DNA of 64,000 nt from Flavobacterium aestivum (GTDB lineage Bacteria; Bacteroidota; Bacteroidia; Flavobacteriales; Flavobacteriaceae): NCBI RefSeq assembly GCF_026870175.2, contig NZ_CP113977.2, positions 4,340,001 through 4,404,000 of the forward strand. Reading direction: 5' to 3'. Positions within the stretch are counted from its first letter, which is position 1; each line of letters begins with the position of its first letter. Positions 41,440-50,264 of this stretch are shown here, piece by piece. The notes under the pieces were generated by a model that saw only the letters and a list, made by a program, of their open reading frames with translations, was not told the DNA's origin and searched no databases. The position numbers were made by a program, and so were the translations under genes.

Positions 41440-42144
41440 TCATTGACATTCATCTAGTTTTAATAATTGCATTTTAGGTTCATCTTGTAAATTATCTTTG
41501 TAAAACCACTTATTGTCTTTTTGTTCCAAATAATTTTGGATATCAGATGATGCAATTTTAGTTGATGTAAAATCAAAAGCACTTTCATCAATATTAAATT
41601 GCTTTAGCTCTACCCATTTTCCTTTGCATAAAGAATAAATTTTGCAACTATTCAAATTGCTGAAATCTAAATTATCTATTACAAAAGCCATTTCGTCTTT
41701 ACCATCAAAATTAGTATCTCCGATATTTAATAAACAATAAAGCCCTTGTACAGTACCTAAGTGCAATGTGTCTTTATCTTTTTTATTAAAAGCAAGATAT
41801 ACATCTGAATCTTGCTTAGAGAACCATTTTATAATGTCTTCCCATTCATTTTTGGCAGGATCTGGAGATTTTTCAATTTCTCCTTTTCTTAATTTTGAAA
41901 AGTTATGTTGAAAAATGGTATCTCTTTTTCCATCACCATCAAAATCACCAACACAAAATAATTTTTCCAGTTTATGAAGGGTATTTTTATCATCTGTTTT
42001 TTTTGAAATATCTGTGGAGCTATTTAAACTAGCCTTCAAATTATTTAATTCCTTATCAGTCTTTGAGCAACTAAAGCACAATAACAGCACTATTAATTGG
42101 AATGCTTTCGTAAAAAATATCCTTGAAAAACTAAATAATCTCAT
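41440..42144 (-). CDS. lipoprotein with calcium-loop-like DxDGDG motif
   Basis: This 234-residue lipoprotein has an extended signal (FQLIVLLLCFSC lipobox) and the segment FCVGDFDGDGKRDTIFQHNF, an FG-GAP/EF-hand-like loop, plus a second NIGDTNFDGKDEMAFV. Such loops bind calcium in related proteins. It is immediately upstream (in transcription) of the HExxxH protein gene, so it may be its periplasmic immunity partner. Confidence 0.6.
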   Translation of the reverse strand: MRLFSFSRIFFTKAFQLIVLLLCFSCSKTDKELNNLKASLNSSTDISKKTDDKNTLHKLEKLFCVGDFDGDGKRDTIFQHNFSKLRKGEIEKSPDPAKNEWEDIIKWFSKQDSDVYLAFNKKDKDTLHLGTVQGLYCLLNIGDTNFDGKDEMAFVIDNLDFSNLNSCKIYSLCKGKWVELKQFNIDESAFDFTSTKIASSDIQNYLEQKDNKWFYKDNLQDEPKMQLLKLDECQ

Positions 42145-42241
42145 TTAAAATAGCTGTAAATATTTGGCTTTGTCCAAAAAGAGTTATCATTTCAAAATTG
42201 AAGCTTGAAAAAATTAGAAAGGTCTTTTAGAACACTAACGA

Positions 42242-42526
42242 TTAACATTCCGATCCTCTTAAAACAGTTAATTTTGATGTTAAAATTATTATGGTAAATC
42301 CAATCAGAAATATTCCAAAAAACTTACCGTAGTTTGTTTTATTTGAAGTTGAATTTTTAAGAAAAAAAATAATCCATACAATTAACAAGACAACAGTACC
42401 AAAAATCAAATAGTATAAATCTCCTAACCCATTTCCAAAACATAGATACCCATTTAAACAACTCACAATTATTGATATAATAAAGATTGAATAGGAATAC
42501 AATAGAATATTAAATGCATTTCTCAT
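42242..42526 (-). CDS. small three-helix membrane protein
   Basis: This 94-residue protein has three hydrophobic helices (ILLYSYSIFIISIIVSCLNG, LYYLIFGTVVLLIVWIIFFL, FGIFLIGFTIIILTSKLTV). No family is recognised. It lies in the accessory run between hcp and vgrG. Confidence 0.5.
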   Translation of the reverse strand: MRNAFNILLYSYSIFIISIIVSCLNGYLCFGNGLGDLYYLIFGTVVLLIVWIIFFLKNSTSNKTNYGKFFGIFLIGFTIIILTSKLTVLRGSEC

Positions 42527-42612
42527 TTTTAAAGTTTTTATAACTATCTGCGCAAAAACTCTTTGCCATTAACCCCATATCTATATAAATGCTAGCTACA
42601 TTTCTATTAGTC

Positions 42613-43029
42613 TTATTTATCTAGTACCTTATTAAAGGTTATTTTACATTTTTTATTTTTTTCTTTATAATGATAATAGGATAAAATTATTTTTTTAGTG
42701 TTGCAACTCTCAATTTTATAATCTTCCCCATTCCAAACAAAAGTAGAATCGTTTTTTATACTCCAACTTCTTGGACCACTTTTCAAATCTCCATCATTAT
42801 TGAACAAATCAAAACCTTTACCCTGATTTATAGGCTTACTTAAGTATTTGTCATAATCACCTTTTTTATTGAATCTAAAATAAACTCCATGACTTTGACA
42901 ATCATTATCATAACTCCAATACTCGTTTTGTTTTGATATAAATATACTTTCTAGCTCTCTTTTTTTACTACAGGAAAAATTTAAAACAAGTAGCAATAAT
43001 ATTATTAGCTTACTTGTTGTTTTTTTCAT
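42613..43029 (-). CDS. small lipoprotein, tandem copy 2
   Basis: This 138-residue lipoprotein has the lipobox LLVLNFSC followed by SKKREL. Segments ISKQNEYWSYDNDCQSHGVY and SGPRSWSIKNDSTFVWNGED are shared almost exactly with the neighbouring copy at 43093-43542. Function is unknown; it may be a periplasmic immunity protein. The last third is nearly identical between copies at DNA level. Confidence 0.65.
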   Translation of the reverse strand: MKKTTSKLIILLLLVLNFSCSKKRELESIFISKQNEYWSYDNDCQSHGVYFRFNKKGDYDKYLSKPINQGKGFDLFNNDGDLKSGPRSWSIKNDSTFVWNGEDYKIESCNTKKIILSYYHYKEKNKKCKITFNKVLDK

Positions 43030-43092
43030 ATTTTATAGGGATAAATCTTATGTTTAAATCCATATCGACATAAATCTGAACTAGTATTTCTA

Positions 43093-43542
43093 TTAGGGCT
43101 TTTTATCTATTACCTTATTAAAAGTTACTCTACATTTTTTGTTTTTTTCTTTATAATGATAATAGGATAAAATTATTTTTTTAGTATTGCAACTCTCAAT
43201 TTTATAATCTTCTCCATTCCAAACAAAAGTAGAATCGTTTTTTATACTCCAACTTCTTGGGCCACTTATCAAATCACCGTCATTGTTGAATAATTCGAAA
43301 CCATCGAAAATGTCACGATTGTATTTATCATAATCCCCTTTTTTATTGAACCTAAAATAAACTCCAAGACCCTGACAATCGTCTTTATAGCACCAATACT
43401 CATTTTGTTTTGATATAAAGATATTTTCTAGTTCATTTTTTTTACTACATGAAAAACTTAAAACAAGTAGCAATAATATCATTAGTTTACTCGTCGATTT
43501 TTTTTTATATTTTGGAGAAAAACATCTAATCATGACAAACAT
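43093..43542 (-). CDS. small lipoprotein, tandem copy 1
   Basis: This 149-residue frame has the lipobox LLVLSFSC followed by SKKNEL; the first 15 residues (MFVMIRCFSPKYKKK) are probably not all translated, as the paralogue starts just before the hydrophobic core. It shares about 80% of residues with 42613-43029, differing mainly around residues 60-85 (DIFDGFELF against PINQGKGFDLF). It lies just downstream of the hcp terminator. Confidence 0.65.
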   Translation of the reverse strand: MFVMIRCFSPKYKKKSTSKLMILLLLVLSFSCSKKNELENIFISKQNEYWCYKDDCQGLGVYFRFNKKGDYDKYNRDIFDGFELFNNDGDLISGPRSWSIKNDSTFVWNGEDYKIESCNTKKIILSYYHYKEKNKKCRVTFNKVIDKKP

Positions 43543-43554
43543 TAAAACATTATA

Positions 43555-43585
43555 AAAACAAAAAGCGGTTTGATACCGCTTCTTG
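43555..43585 (-). terminator. terminator after hcp
   Basis: The stem AAGCGGT / ACCGCTT is followed on the minus strand by TTTTTGTTTTTA, 14 bases after the hcp stop. It lets hcp be expressed far above its neighbours. Confidence 0.75.
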
Positions 43586-43598
43586 TCATAGGGATAAA

Positions 43599-43994
43599 TT
43601 ATACTTTAGCCCAGTTGTTATCTAATGTTGCATTACCTAATGTAATTTTCTCTGCTGAGAAAGTGATCTCAGTAGTCATTGGAGTTTCAGCCAAAGCGTC
43701 TAATTGCTCACTGAAGAATACAATAAAAGCATTTTCAAAAGAAAGTTCTTTCATTACTTGCTCAGAATCAGCTTTGAAAAATTTTACTTTTCCGCTTACT
43801 GGTTTGTGTTGACTGTTTACTGCTTGCTCAATAACAGTAGTGTTGTCTGTAGATTTTACTCTTACGTTTAATCTACCTCCTTTAATTTCAGAAGAAACAG
43901 CTCCTTTACCATCTGTATGTCTTAACATATCAACTTTTGAAAATAATACTTGGTACTCGTTTCCTTCGAATTCTAAAATTGCTTTAAATGCCAT
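43599..43994 (-). CDS. hcp: T6SS tube protein Hcp (TssD)
   Basis: I start at ATG 43994 (MAFKAILEFEGNEYQVLFSK, 131 residues); an in-frame upstream start would add 24 residues of untranslated-looking leader. The beta-barrel pattern includes GGRLNVRVKSTDNTTVIEQA, KPVSGKVKFFKADSEQVMKE and AFIVFFSEQLDALAETPMTT, typical of Bacteroidota Hcp. It forms the inner tube inside the TssB/C sheath. It is isolated by terminators on both sides, so it has its own promoter. Confidence 0.93.
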   Translation of the reverse strand: MAFKAILEFEGNEYQVLFSKVDMLRHTDGKGAVSSEIKGGRLNVRVKSTDNTTVIEQAVNSQHKPVSGKVKFFKADSEQVMKELSFENAFIVFFSEQLDALAETPMTTEITFSAEKITLGNATLDNNWAKV

Positions 43995-44064
43995 GATAAA
44001 AATAATTAAATTGTTAAAAATTGTTTTTTTAGAATCCCCTTTAAGTTGTCTGACTAGTATTAAC

Positions 44065-44107
44065 AAAAAAAAGAGGTATTCTAACTGATTTTAGAATACC
44101 TCTTTTT
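44065..44107. terminator. bidirectional terminator upstream of hcp
   Basis: The stem AAAAGAGGTATTCTA / TAGAATACCTCTTTT has A and T tracts on both sides. It ends the tssO-tssR transcript before the hcp promoter region. Confidence 0.85.
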
Positions 44108-44203
44108 GTACTAACGTACTTTTTGATTTGCTTCTTGTAGGAAGATGAAGGTGATTCGCAATCAATCTTGTACGAATATACGACTATTATTTGAATCTCC
44201 AAA

Positions 44204-44980
44204 TTAACTTATAACATTTTTTAAAAAAAATAATAAAATAAATCCTAAAAGAACTACTGCAATATGTAAGAATATAGTGTTTACTTGGGGTTGCAGGGAA
44301 TTTATCTGACTATTTATAGCTAAGGTGGCTGTGGTATGAATTTCGTTTATTTTATTTACTTGCTTCTGTAATGAGTCAATTGTTCTGTTTAAATACAAAA
44401 TGTTTTGGTGCTGATTAGAAAACAATCTCTTCACTTCTTTATCTGATAAGGCCTTTTTCTTCTTAATTACTCCTGTCTTTGGTTCTTTAAGCGTTACCTC
44501 ACTAACATTTTCTATTTTATTATTATTGATTTCGAAGCTGCTATTCAACTTATTTACCAAAAAAAAGATAAAGACTATATAGGAGAGTAAAAAAGTTGGC
44601 AATATATACTGTATAAATATGTCCAGTGGTTTTGGCTTTACTGCATTATGAATATTGTTTATCGTGCTATAATTTGTAAAAAAAATAGGCTCTTGTTTTT
44701 TCTCTTGATTCAATCTTTCGCTTTTAAATTTTTCTTCTAAATCTATTAGCTCAAAACGATCTAAAGTATAAAGTCCTAAATTTTCGTTTAGTTTTTTATG
44801 GTGCACCATCCAATTGAGCACTTCCTCCATTTGGTATTCTGTAATACTAGGATCTTTTAATTTCCATAAAATTTCCTTTTTGGTCAGTTCACAAGGTTTG
44901 CCTTTACTTTCAAAATAAAATAATTCTAAAATTATTTCATGCAAAGGTTTTGCTATTTCTATTCTGCTGATAGTCTCCAT
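44204..44980 (-). CDS. T6SS-associated membrane protein, last gene of core operon
   Basis: This 258-residue protein has a helical N-terminal domain with a winged-helix feel (KEILWKLKDPSITEYQMEEV), a membrane helix IQYILPTFLLSYIVFIFFLV near residue 130, a coiled segment (LYLNRTIDSLQKQVNKINEI), and a C-terminal membrane anchor TIFLHIAVVLLGFILLFFLK. The family is not recognised. It starts nine bases after tssR, so it is probably an accessory or regulatory part of the apparatus. Confidence 0.6.
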   Translation of the reverse strand: METISRIEIAKPLHEIILELFYFESKGKPCELTKKEILWKLKDPSITEYQMEEVLNWMVHHKKLNENLGLYTLDRFELIDLEEKFKSERLNQEKKQEPIFFTNYSTINNIHNAVKPKPLDIFIQYILPTFLLSYIVFIFFLVNKLNSSFEINNNKIENVSEVTLKEPKTGVIKKKKALSDKEVKRLFSNQHQNILYLNRTIDSLQKQVNKINEIHTTATLAINSQINSLQPQVNTIFLHIAVVLLGFILLFFLKNVIS

Positions 44981-44989
44981 AATCTTTGT

Positions 44990-47314
44990 TTATAGTAAAA
45001 GTTTTTTTGGTATGTAATAATATTTTGTTTGTGACTCATCATCAAAAACCTCAAAAGTGTTGTTGCGCTGCATTTTTTCTAAAACTTCCAGTTTTGTATT
45101 TAATGCTGTAAATAGCGTTCTGAACTCTTCTGGTTTTCTCTTAAACTTATCGATATCTCTAATTTTTGTTTGATGTAACCATGAACTATTTACAAATACC
45201 CTTGTCTTGAAATAAAGTAAATCCGCTAGAGAATTCCTGAATCTGATCTGATCTGTTTTTCTAATGCTCTTAACAATCTTTTCGCATTTGTCTTTAAAAT
45301 TCGAAATCTCGGCTTTGTCAATATTCTCGTTTGTATACTCTTTGCTAATTAACTCTCTGTAGTTTTCTATTAGCTGCTTGATTTCATTCTCTGTCAACAA
45401 AAGATTTACTTTGTCATTTATGCTATTACCAACTGTATCTTTTGTATTTATTACATAGGTTTCGTTCTTATAGTTTTTTGGTATATTAGTGTCTGTACCA
45501 TCTTTTTGAGAAAAATTTTGAATCAGATTGTTTATTTTCTTACTCGGTTGGCTTCTCAAAAAGCTAAACTCATTTTTATATTGTGTCAATGATTTTAATA
45601 ATACATCGTTTGTTTTGATGGTCTTATTAATGATACTGTCTATAGCTTTGTTTATCGTTATTGGTGTTAGCTCCCCATTTAGTTTTGGGAACAAAATACC
45701 TCCGTTAAAATTACTTTTAAGAGGTGCATCGTAGATATAATTATTATCTGATTCTCCATTATAGATAAACTGATCGTTTTTTATAATCAGTTTTGGGTCT
45801 ACATAATAGTTTTGGATAACTCTTTTATTGGCATTACTGGCTTCGTTCAGGTACATTTTGCTTTGCAGTATAAAGTCCTGATTTTCGGCTGTGTTTTCAT
45901 TTTCAAATAGTATGAATAATAACTTTGCATTGTTTTTTGCCAATACATTGAAGCTATCCGGCAAGGTGCTATTTACAGTGCTATGTGAACCGGCCAATAT
46001 AAAGAAGTTGTTTTCAAAACTGATATCCGAACTCCAATACTTACTTATATCACTAATATTGTTATATGAAATATTCTCTTTAGTTATCTCATCCGGTGTT
46101 TTGATGCTTTTTTCGATTAAATCAAACCATTTTGAAAAAGAAGGTGATTTTATCAAATAATAGCTTTTGGTGCTTCCCTTTGCAATGAACGAATAAGTAA
46201 AATTATAATTGGCATATTTCTCACTACTGATAGTTAGTTTTAGATTTTGCAATGCAGAAAGGGTCTTTTTTAAATGTTGTCTCGTTGAGTTATTGTTCTC
46301 AAAAACATAAAAAAAGTTAATGGTTTTGCTTTGTGTGGCAATTTGCTCAATTGTTTTTATCGAGATATCATCCCCTTTTAGATTCGTAATTTTGTTTTTA
46401 TCATGATTCCAAACATTTATTGGCAACGAAATCTTATTTGAAACATCAAACCTGATTGGCTTACTGGATTGATTCTCATTTACAAACAAAGTATTTCTAT
46501 ATAACTCGTTGGCTTGAAATGTAATTTTTCCTGAAGGAAACTGAATCGTATCTGTTGGATTCAGTTTTATAACCATATTATCTTCTATCGGATTCAAATA
46601 TTGCATAGGTACCCAACCATATTTAAGATTGGTTGTATCCTTTGGCATTATATCATCAAAATTGGATACAAAAGCTGATTTTGTGGTTTTATTTATTTTG
46701 TACACATACACAAAATCATTTAGCTTAATATTTTTTTTAGATATTGATTCCAGATTGGGATCTGTTTTTAATAAAAGTGTGCTTTTTTTGACATTTTTAT
46801 CACTGGAAAACAAACTCTCTAATGTATTACATGCTATAAAATATTTTACATATTTTAGATTGGCTTGGTTTTGCATGGCTCTACTATATTCTATCACATT
46901 ATCTTTTTTGATCCATCCCAAGTATTGTACTTCCTTGGCATTAGAAAAATGTGTGTTTTTATTTCTAAAAAAAGATAATGTCCCTTTGGGTTTGCCAAGC
47001 ATTTTTTTGTCGGCTACCACAACTTCATAATAGTTTTTGTCTTCATTGATAACATACATTGGAGACAAAATATTTATTTTAGTTTTTATTTTTGAACCAT
47101 AGGGCTCCTCATATATATAATTATCATTTCTGTCTGAGTAAACTAATTTAAGCTCCGTTTTTTCCCTTTCTTTTTGCTCCTCATTTTCATAAGTATTAAT
47201 TGTCTTCTCTGTTTTTTCGATGACACTTGTACTATTATTTACCTGCGAAAAAACAGGGCTTGCTGCCAATAAGCCCATCAAAAATGTATATCTAAGTAAA
47301 ATGCTAATTTTCAT
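44990..47314 (-). CDS. tssR: T6SSiii membrane-complex protein TssR
   Basis: This large periplasmic protein of 774 residues has the signal peptide FLMGLLAASPVFSQVNN. SH3-like segments near the N-terminus (ELKLVYSDRNDNYIYEEPYG, GWIKKDNVIEYSRA) are followed by a central alpha/beta part with LLFILFENENTAENQDFILQ (von Willebrand A-like) and a helical end. Size and place after the PKD-domain gene match TssR of the Bacteroidota TssNQOPR complex. It has no counterpart in proteobacterial T6SS. Confidence 0.8.
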   Translation of the reverse strand: MKISILLRYTFLMGLLAASPVFSQVNNSTSVIEKTEKTINTYENEEQKEREKTELKLVYSDRNDNYIYEEPYGSKIKTKINILSPMYVINEDKNYYEVVVADKKMLGKPKGTLSFFRNKNTHFSNAKEVQYLGWIKKDNVIEYSRAMQNQANLKYVKYFIACNTLESLFSSDKNVKKSTLLLKTDPNLESISKKNIKLNDFVYVYKINKTTKSAFVSNFDDIMPKDTTNLKYGWVPMQYLNPIEDNMVIKLNPTDTIQFPSGKITFQANELYRNTLFVNENQSSKPIRFDVSNKISLPINVWNHDKNKITNLKGDDISIKTIEQIATQSKTINFFYVFENNNSTRQHLKKTLSALQNLKLTISSEKYANYNFTYSFIAKGSTKSYYLIKSPSFSKWFDLIEKSIKTPDEITKENISYNNISDISKYWSSDISFENNFFILAGSHSTVNSTLPDSFNVLAKNNAKLLFILFENENTAENQDFILQSKMYLNEASNANKRVIQNYYVDPKLIIKNDQFIYNGESDNNYIYDAPLKSNFNGGILFPKLNGELTPITINKAIDSIINKTIKTNDVLLKSLTQYKNEFSFLRSQPSKKINNLIQNFSQKDGTDTNIPKNYKNETYVINTKDTVGNSINDKVNLLLTENEIKQLIENYRELISKEYTNENIDKAEISNFKDKCEKIVKSIRKTDQIRFRNSLADLLYFKTRVFVNSSWLHQTKIRDIDKFKRKPEEFRTLFTALNTKLEVLEKMQRNNTFEVFDDESQTKYYYIPKKLLL

Positions 47315-47317
47315 ATA

Positions 47318-48253
47318 TTACTTTGCTTTTTTAGTTTTTTGGGTAACATTTATTTGCTTAAAGCATTTAATGGTATCCAATTTTACTTCTTGAATGATTG
47401 TAGCATTTCCATCTAAATAATGTAGCCCCTGACAGTAACTTAAAAAATCGTTGTATTTTTCTTCGTTAACCACCACTACTACATCTGATAAATTATTACA
47501 GATGTACTTATTTTTTATGTAGTTAACCTGCTCCTTGTATGCTCTGGTATCACTCGCGCCCAGATTGGCTATGATCTGTAATCGTTTTTTTATATCATTT
47601 AATACTATTCCGGCCGAGTCTATTACTTCTGGTTCCTTGAATGGTTCATACAACGGAAAAATTTCTATTTCCTTGGTTATCGGGTATCTGGTTTTATCGG
47701 TTTCCAGTTTTATGGTATAAACACCCGGTTTGTTGAAAACATAAATGGCTTGTTTCTCATAAGAATCTATTGTTCCTGTTTCTCCAAATTCCCAATACCA
47801 ATTATTAGAACTTGGGGAATATCCCGTAAATACTATCTCTTCGCCTACATAGCCAAAGTCTTCACAAAATATCTTTGGTATCGAGTCTTTTGCTGTCAGG
47901 GTTCTTCCGTTGACAATATTGATTTGTTTTGAAAAATCGAACTTATCGTTAATTTTCAATGTTATTAAATACTTACCTGCTCTTTTGTAGGTATAATTTA
48001 CATTTCCTTTGCTTACTATTGAATCTCCATTACCAAAATACCAAACGGCTTTTTTATCTGATATTAAAGTACTGTCGTTTATTTTGAAAGACAACTTTTC
48101 ATTTAATTCATACTGATGATTATCGTTTGTATCCTGTATTGAAAAATCAAGATTGCTTAATTTTTTATTAAAAGGAAATAGCAATGCCACTGCTACTAAA
48201 ATTACCGTTATGCAGAGCAAAATGATAACTACTGTTTTGTTCTTAATGTTCAT
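47318..48253 (-). CDS. T6SSiii membrane protein with PKD domains (TssP-like)
   Basis: This 311-residue protein has one N-terminal membrane helix (VVIILLCITVILVAVALLFP), then two PKD-type periplasmic domains recognised by AVWYFGNGDSIVSKG..GKYLITLKI and NWYWEFGETGTIDSYEK..GVYTIKLE, and a C-terminal helical segment. This fits TssP, the PKD-containing member of the T6SSiii membrane complex. The assignment of letters in this family is from memory. Its start overlaps the preceding gene by 11 bases. Confidence 0.7.
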   Translation of the reverse strand: MNIKNKTVVIILLCITVILVAVALLFPFNKKLSNLDFSIQDTNDNHQYELNEKLSFKINDSTLISDKKAVWYFGNGDSIVSKGNVNYTYKRAGKYLITLKINDKFDFSKQINIVNGRTLTAKDSIPKIFCEDFGYVGEEIVFTGYSPSSNNWYWEFGETGTIDSYEKQAIYVFNKPGVYTIKLETDKTRYPITKEIEIFPLYEPFKEPEVIDSAGIVLNDIKKRLQIIANLGASDTRAYKEQVNYIKNKYICNNLSDVVVVVNEEKYNDFLSYCQGLHYLDGNATIIQEVKLDTIKCFKQINVTQKTKKAK

Positions 48254-48713
48254 CTTTAAAATTTGCTTTACATTCGTTAAGGCTTCTCTGTATTAAGGTG
48301 TCGTTTTTTTGAACTGTACTTTCCTCTAGATTTATTTCTAGAAAAACGTTCAATAAATTCCCGCCTATTAGACAAAAATTATACGCCGAATGGAATTCGT
48401 TATCTTTATACAACTGCTTATACTCTGAGATGTTTCTTTTTACTTCGTCTATTCTCTGAACCTGGTTTATATCATACTTTATAGTATCGATGGTCTTAAA
48501 AATTAGTTTTGATTTATCACCATAATCAATTTTAACCTTCTGCATTTTTTCATAATCATTTATTCTATTGAGCATATCTGTATTATTAAAATTGGGTGTT
48601 TTTAATAAAAACTTTGCTACAACTATGTATATAATACAAAAGCTTATGACAAATAATAAATTGAACTTTAGCTTTTTCCAGTATGTTTCATCAAATTCTA
48701 ATGCTTTTTTCAT
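48243..48713 (-). CDS. small T6SSiii membrane-complex subunit (TssO/TssQ position)
   Basis: This 156-residue protein has a single N-terminal membrane helix (FNLLFVISFCIIYIVVAKFL) and a helical periplasmic domain (YDINQVQRIDEVKRNISEYK). The family letter is uncertain: the topology is that of TssO, but another TssO-like protein is encoded immediately upstream, so this may be a paralogue or the local equivalent of TssQ without a lipobox. Confidence 0.6.
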   Translation of the reverse strand: MKKALEFDETYWKKLKFNLLFVISFCIIYIVVAKFLLKTPNFNNTDMLNRINDYEKMQKVKIDYGDKSKLIFKTIDTIKYDINQVQRIDEVKRNISEYKQLYKDNEFHSAYNFCLIGGNLLNVFLEINLEESTVQKNDTLIQRSLNECKANFKDEH

Positions 48714-48723
48714 GCTTACGGGA

Positions 48724-49215
48724 TTATTTTTTTTTATTTTCTAGATTGTGCTTATCGATACACTTTTCAAGCTGGACTTTGTTTATATTATAACTGGTTT
48801 CGGCCTCCTTTAAAACATCAATTTTTGTTTGTATTTGCTGAAGCTCAGCTAAAAATTCTTCGTATAAAACAAAAGAATTTGTCAAATCAGTCTTGGCTTT
48901 TCGAATTTCATTATTGATTGCAAATCTTTTTTCATTGATTAAGGATTGTAGATTTTTGCGTTCGTTTAGCGTCCTGTCTTTGAATCTCAAATCGTTAATT
49001 TCGACTAAGATTTCATCCAGAAGCAGGTTCATTTCTCCTTGTTTTACTGCAATATCATTGTAGTATTTGTGTTTTTGCTCTAGCTCTGCCACTCCTTTGT
49101 TTGCTGTTATTAATGTGATATACAGGCAACCAAATATAAAAATGCAGGTTATCGAAAAGATGCTGTAGAACTTGCGTTTCTCAGCTAATATTTTAGTATG
49201 ATTAAGTGGTTTCAT
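48724..49215 (-). CDS. tssO: T6SSiii membrane-complex protein TssO
   Basis: This 163-residue protein has an N-terminal cytoplasmic segment, one membrane helix (FSITCIFIFGCLYITLITA) and a long periplasmic coiled coil (NKGVAELEQKHKYYND to LQQIQTKIDVLKEAETSYN). Size and topology match TssO. It heads the tssO-tssR block, separated from tssK by inserted effector and lipoprotein genes. Confidence 0.7.
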   Translation of the reverse strand: MKPLNHTKILAEKRKFYSIFSITCIFIFGCLYITLITANKGVAELEQKHKYYNDIAVKQGEMNLLLDEILVEINDLRFKDRTLNERKNLQSLINEKRFAINNEIRKAKTDLTNSFVLYEEFLAELQQIQTKIDVLKEAETSYNINKVQLEKCIDKHNLENKKK

Positions 49216-49296
49216 GGTTTTATTTTTTAGGATATTTTTCTGTTGCGAACGCTGTTTTAATTTTCTCCATTAATTTATTTTATTGATTGTTGTTTT

Positions 49297-49410
49297 TTAT
49301 AATTGATTGATGGTGTTAAATTTCTTTGAACTCCCATTAGCTGTTTCCACTTTCGTTTCATAATAGAAATCTCCTGACTTCCAATAATCTTCATTTTCAT
49401 ATAAATTATT
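49297..49410 (-). pseudogene. coding remnant in frame after the lipoprotein stop
   Basis: Directly after the TAA of 49411-50070, and in the same frame, 37 sense codons read NNLYENEDYWKSGDFYYETK and end NTINQL-stop. Composition is protein-like. It may be the tail of a displaced effector or a lost extension of the lipoprotein. The rest of the 49216-49410 gap shows nothing. Confidence 0.4.
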
Positions 49411-50070
49411 TTAATCTTTATCCAATAAATTCCTTATCGAATCAATATCTGTTCTTTTATATTTTGACAAATCAAAAGCTTTATCTCTGAATTTAATCGT
49501 TTTGTTATATTGATGCGAGCCCCAAGACTCTACGCTTATACTATCAACATAAAAATCTGATTCTTTAAATGAAATATAAGTTTTTGAAAAAAAACCATTA
49601 TTACCATTATAATCTTTTGAAATAATAAAGCCATCATTTTTAATATTTACTTCCTCATAATAATTTGCTCCATTAATTCTTAGTGCGTTTTTATAAATTT
49701 TAAAGAGAGTACTCTTATTCTTTATAGTTTTTGATATAATTAGAAAAGGAAAATCCGATTCTGAATTTGCTGAATAACAATCATCATTACTGTTTTCATA
49801 ATACGGCTTTAAAACTGCAATTGTATCTATTGTTTCATCATTATCGAAATTTATACTTAATACTTTGTCTCGATAATAGTTTGAGAATACCAGTCCGTAT
49901 CTATCTTTATAACCTTGAGTTTGTCCTAAACAATTCTTGTCTAAAAAAATCCTTTCAGGTTTCTTAATAGTATCTTTTGGAAAACCTCCATTTTCTCTAC
50001 TCCTTTTTACAATTTTATCACATGAAATAAAAAATATAGCCGCTAAAAAGATGTAACAAATAAATTTCAT
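49411..50070 (-). CDS. lipoprotein, candidate orphan immunity protein
   Basis: This 219-residue lipoprotein has the lipobox AIFFISC followed by DKIVKRS. The body is beta-rich (VLSINFDNDETIDTIAVLKP, FLIISKTIKNKSTLFKIYKN). No family is recognised. It lies behind an effector-tail remnant (50084-50190) within the T6SS operon, so it may protect the periplasm against a lost Hcp-borne effector. It could instead be a diverged TssQ, which is a lipoprotein in other T6SSiii loci. Confidence 0.55.
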   Translation of the reverse strand: MKFICYIFLAAIFFISCDKIVKRSRENGGFPKDTIKKPERIFLDKNCLGQTQGYKDRYGLVFSNYYRDKVLSINFDNDETIDTIAVLKPYYENSNDDCYSANSESDFPFLIISKTIKNKSTLFKIYKNALRINGANYYEEVNIKNDGFIISKDYNGNNGFFSKTYISFKESDFYVDSISVESWGSHQYNKTIKFRDKAFDLSKYKRTDIDSIRNLLDKD

Positions 50071-50083
50071 ATTTCCCTCAATT

Positions 50084-50190
50084 TTATTTTTTTATGAAAT
50101 CTTCATAAAAATGTACCCAATAATTTTTCTTTTAAATTTCACCTCCATAAGCTGCCATACTTTCCCATTTACAATCTCTTTTCCCTTATA
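50084..50190 (-). pseudogene. possible tail of a displaced Hcp-type effector
   Basis: The minus strand reads CKWESMAAYGGEI, a stop, then KKNYWVHFYEDFIKK and stop, all in one frame. The W...Y...N-YW--F pattern resembles the end of the Hcp-effector fusion (FWKAYKENPKNKGYYWKSFM). There is no start codon. The evidence is short and uncertain. Confidence 0.3.
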
Positions 50191-50264
50191 AATAAGTTAC
50201 ATTTTCTTCTTTTTTTATTCTTTATTTTGAGATTTTCCAAATCAAGTATTAAGAAGTATTGTTT

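Noticed and set aside
43995..44066. 24-residue N-terminal extension of Hcp
   Set aside because: The sequence looks like an untranslated leader, and Hcp proteins start at MAFKA-type residues.
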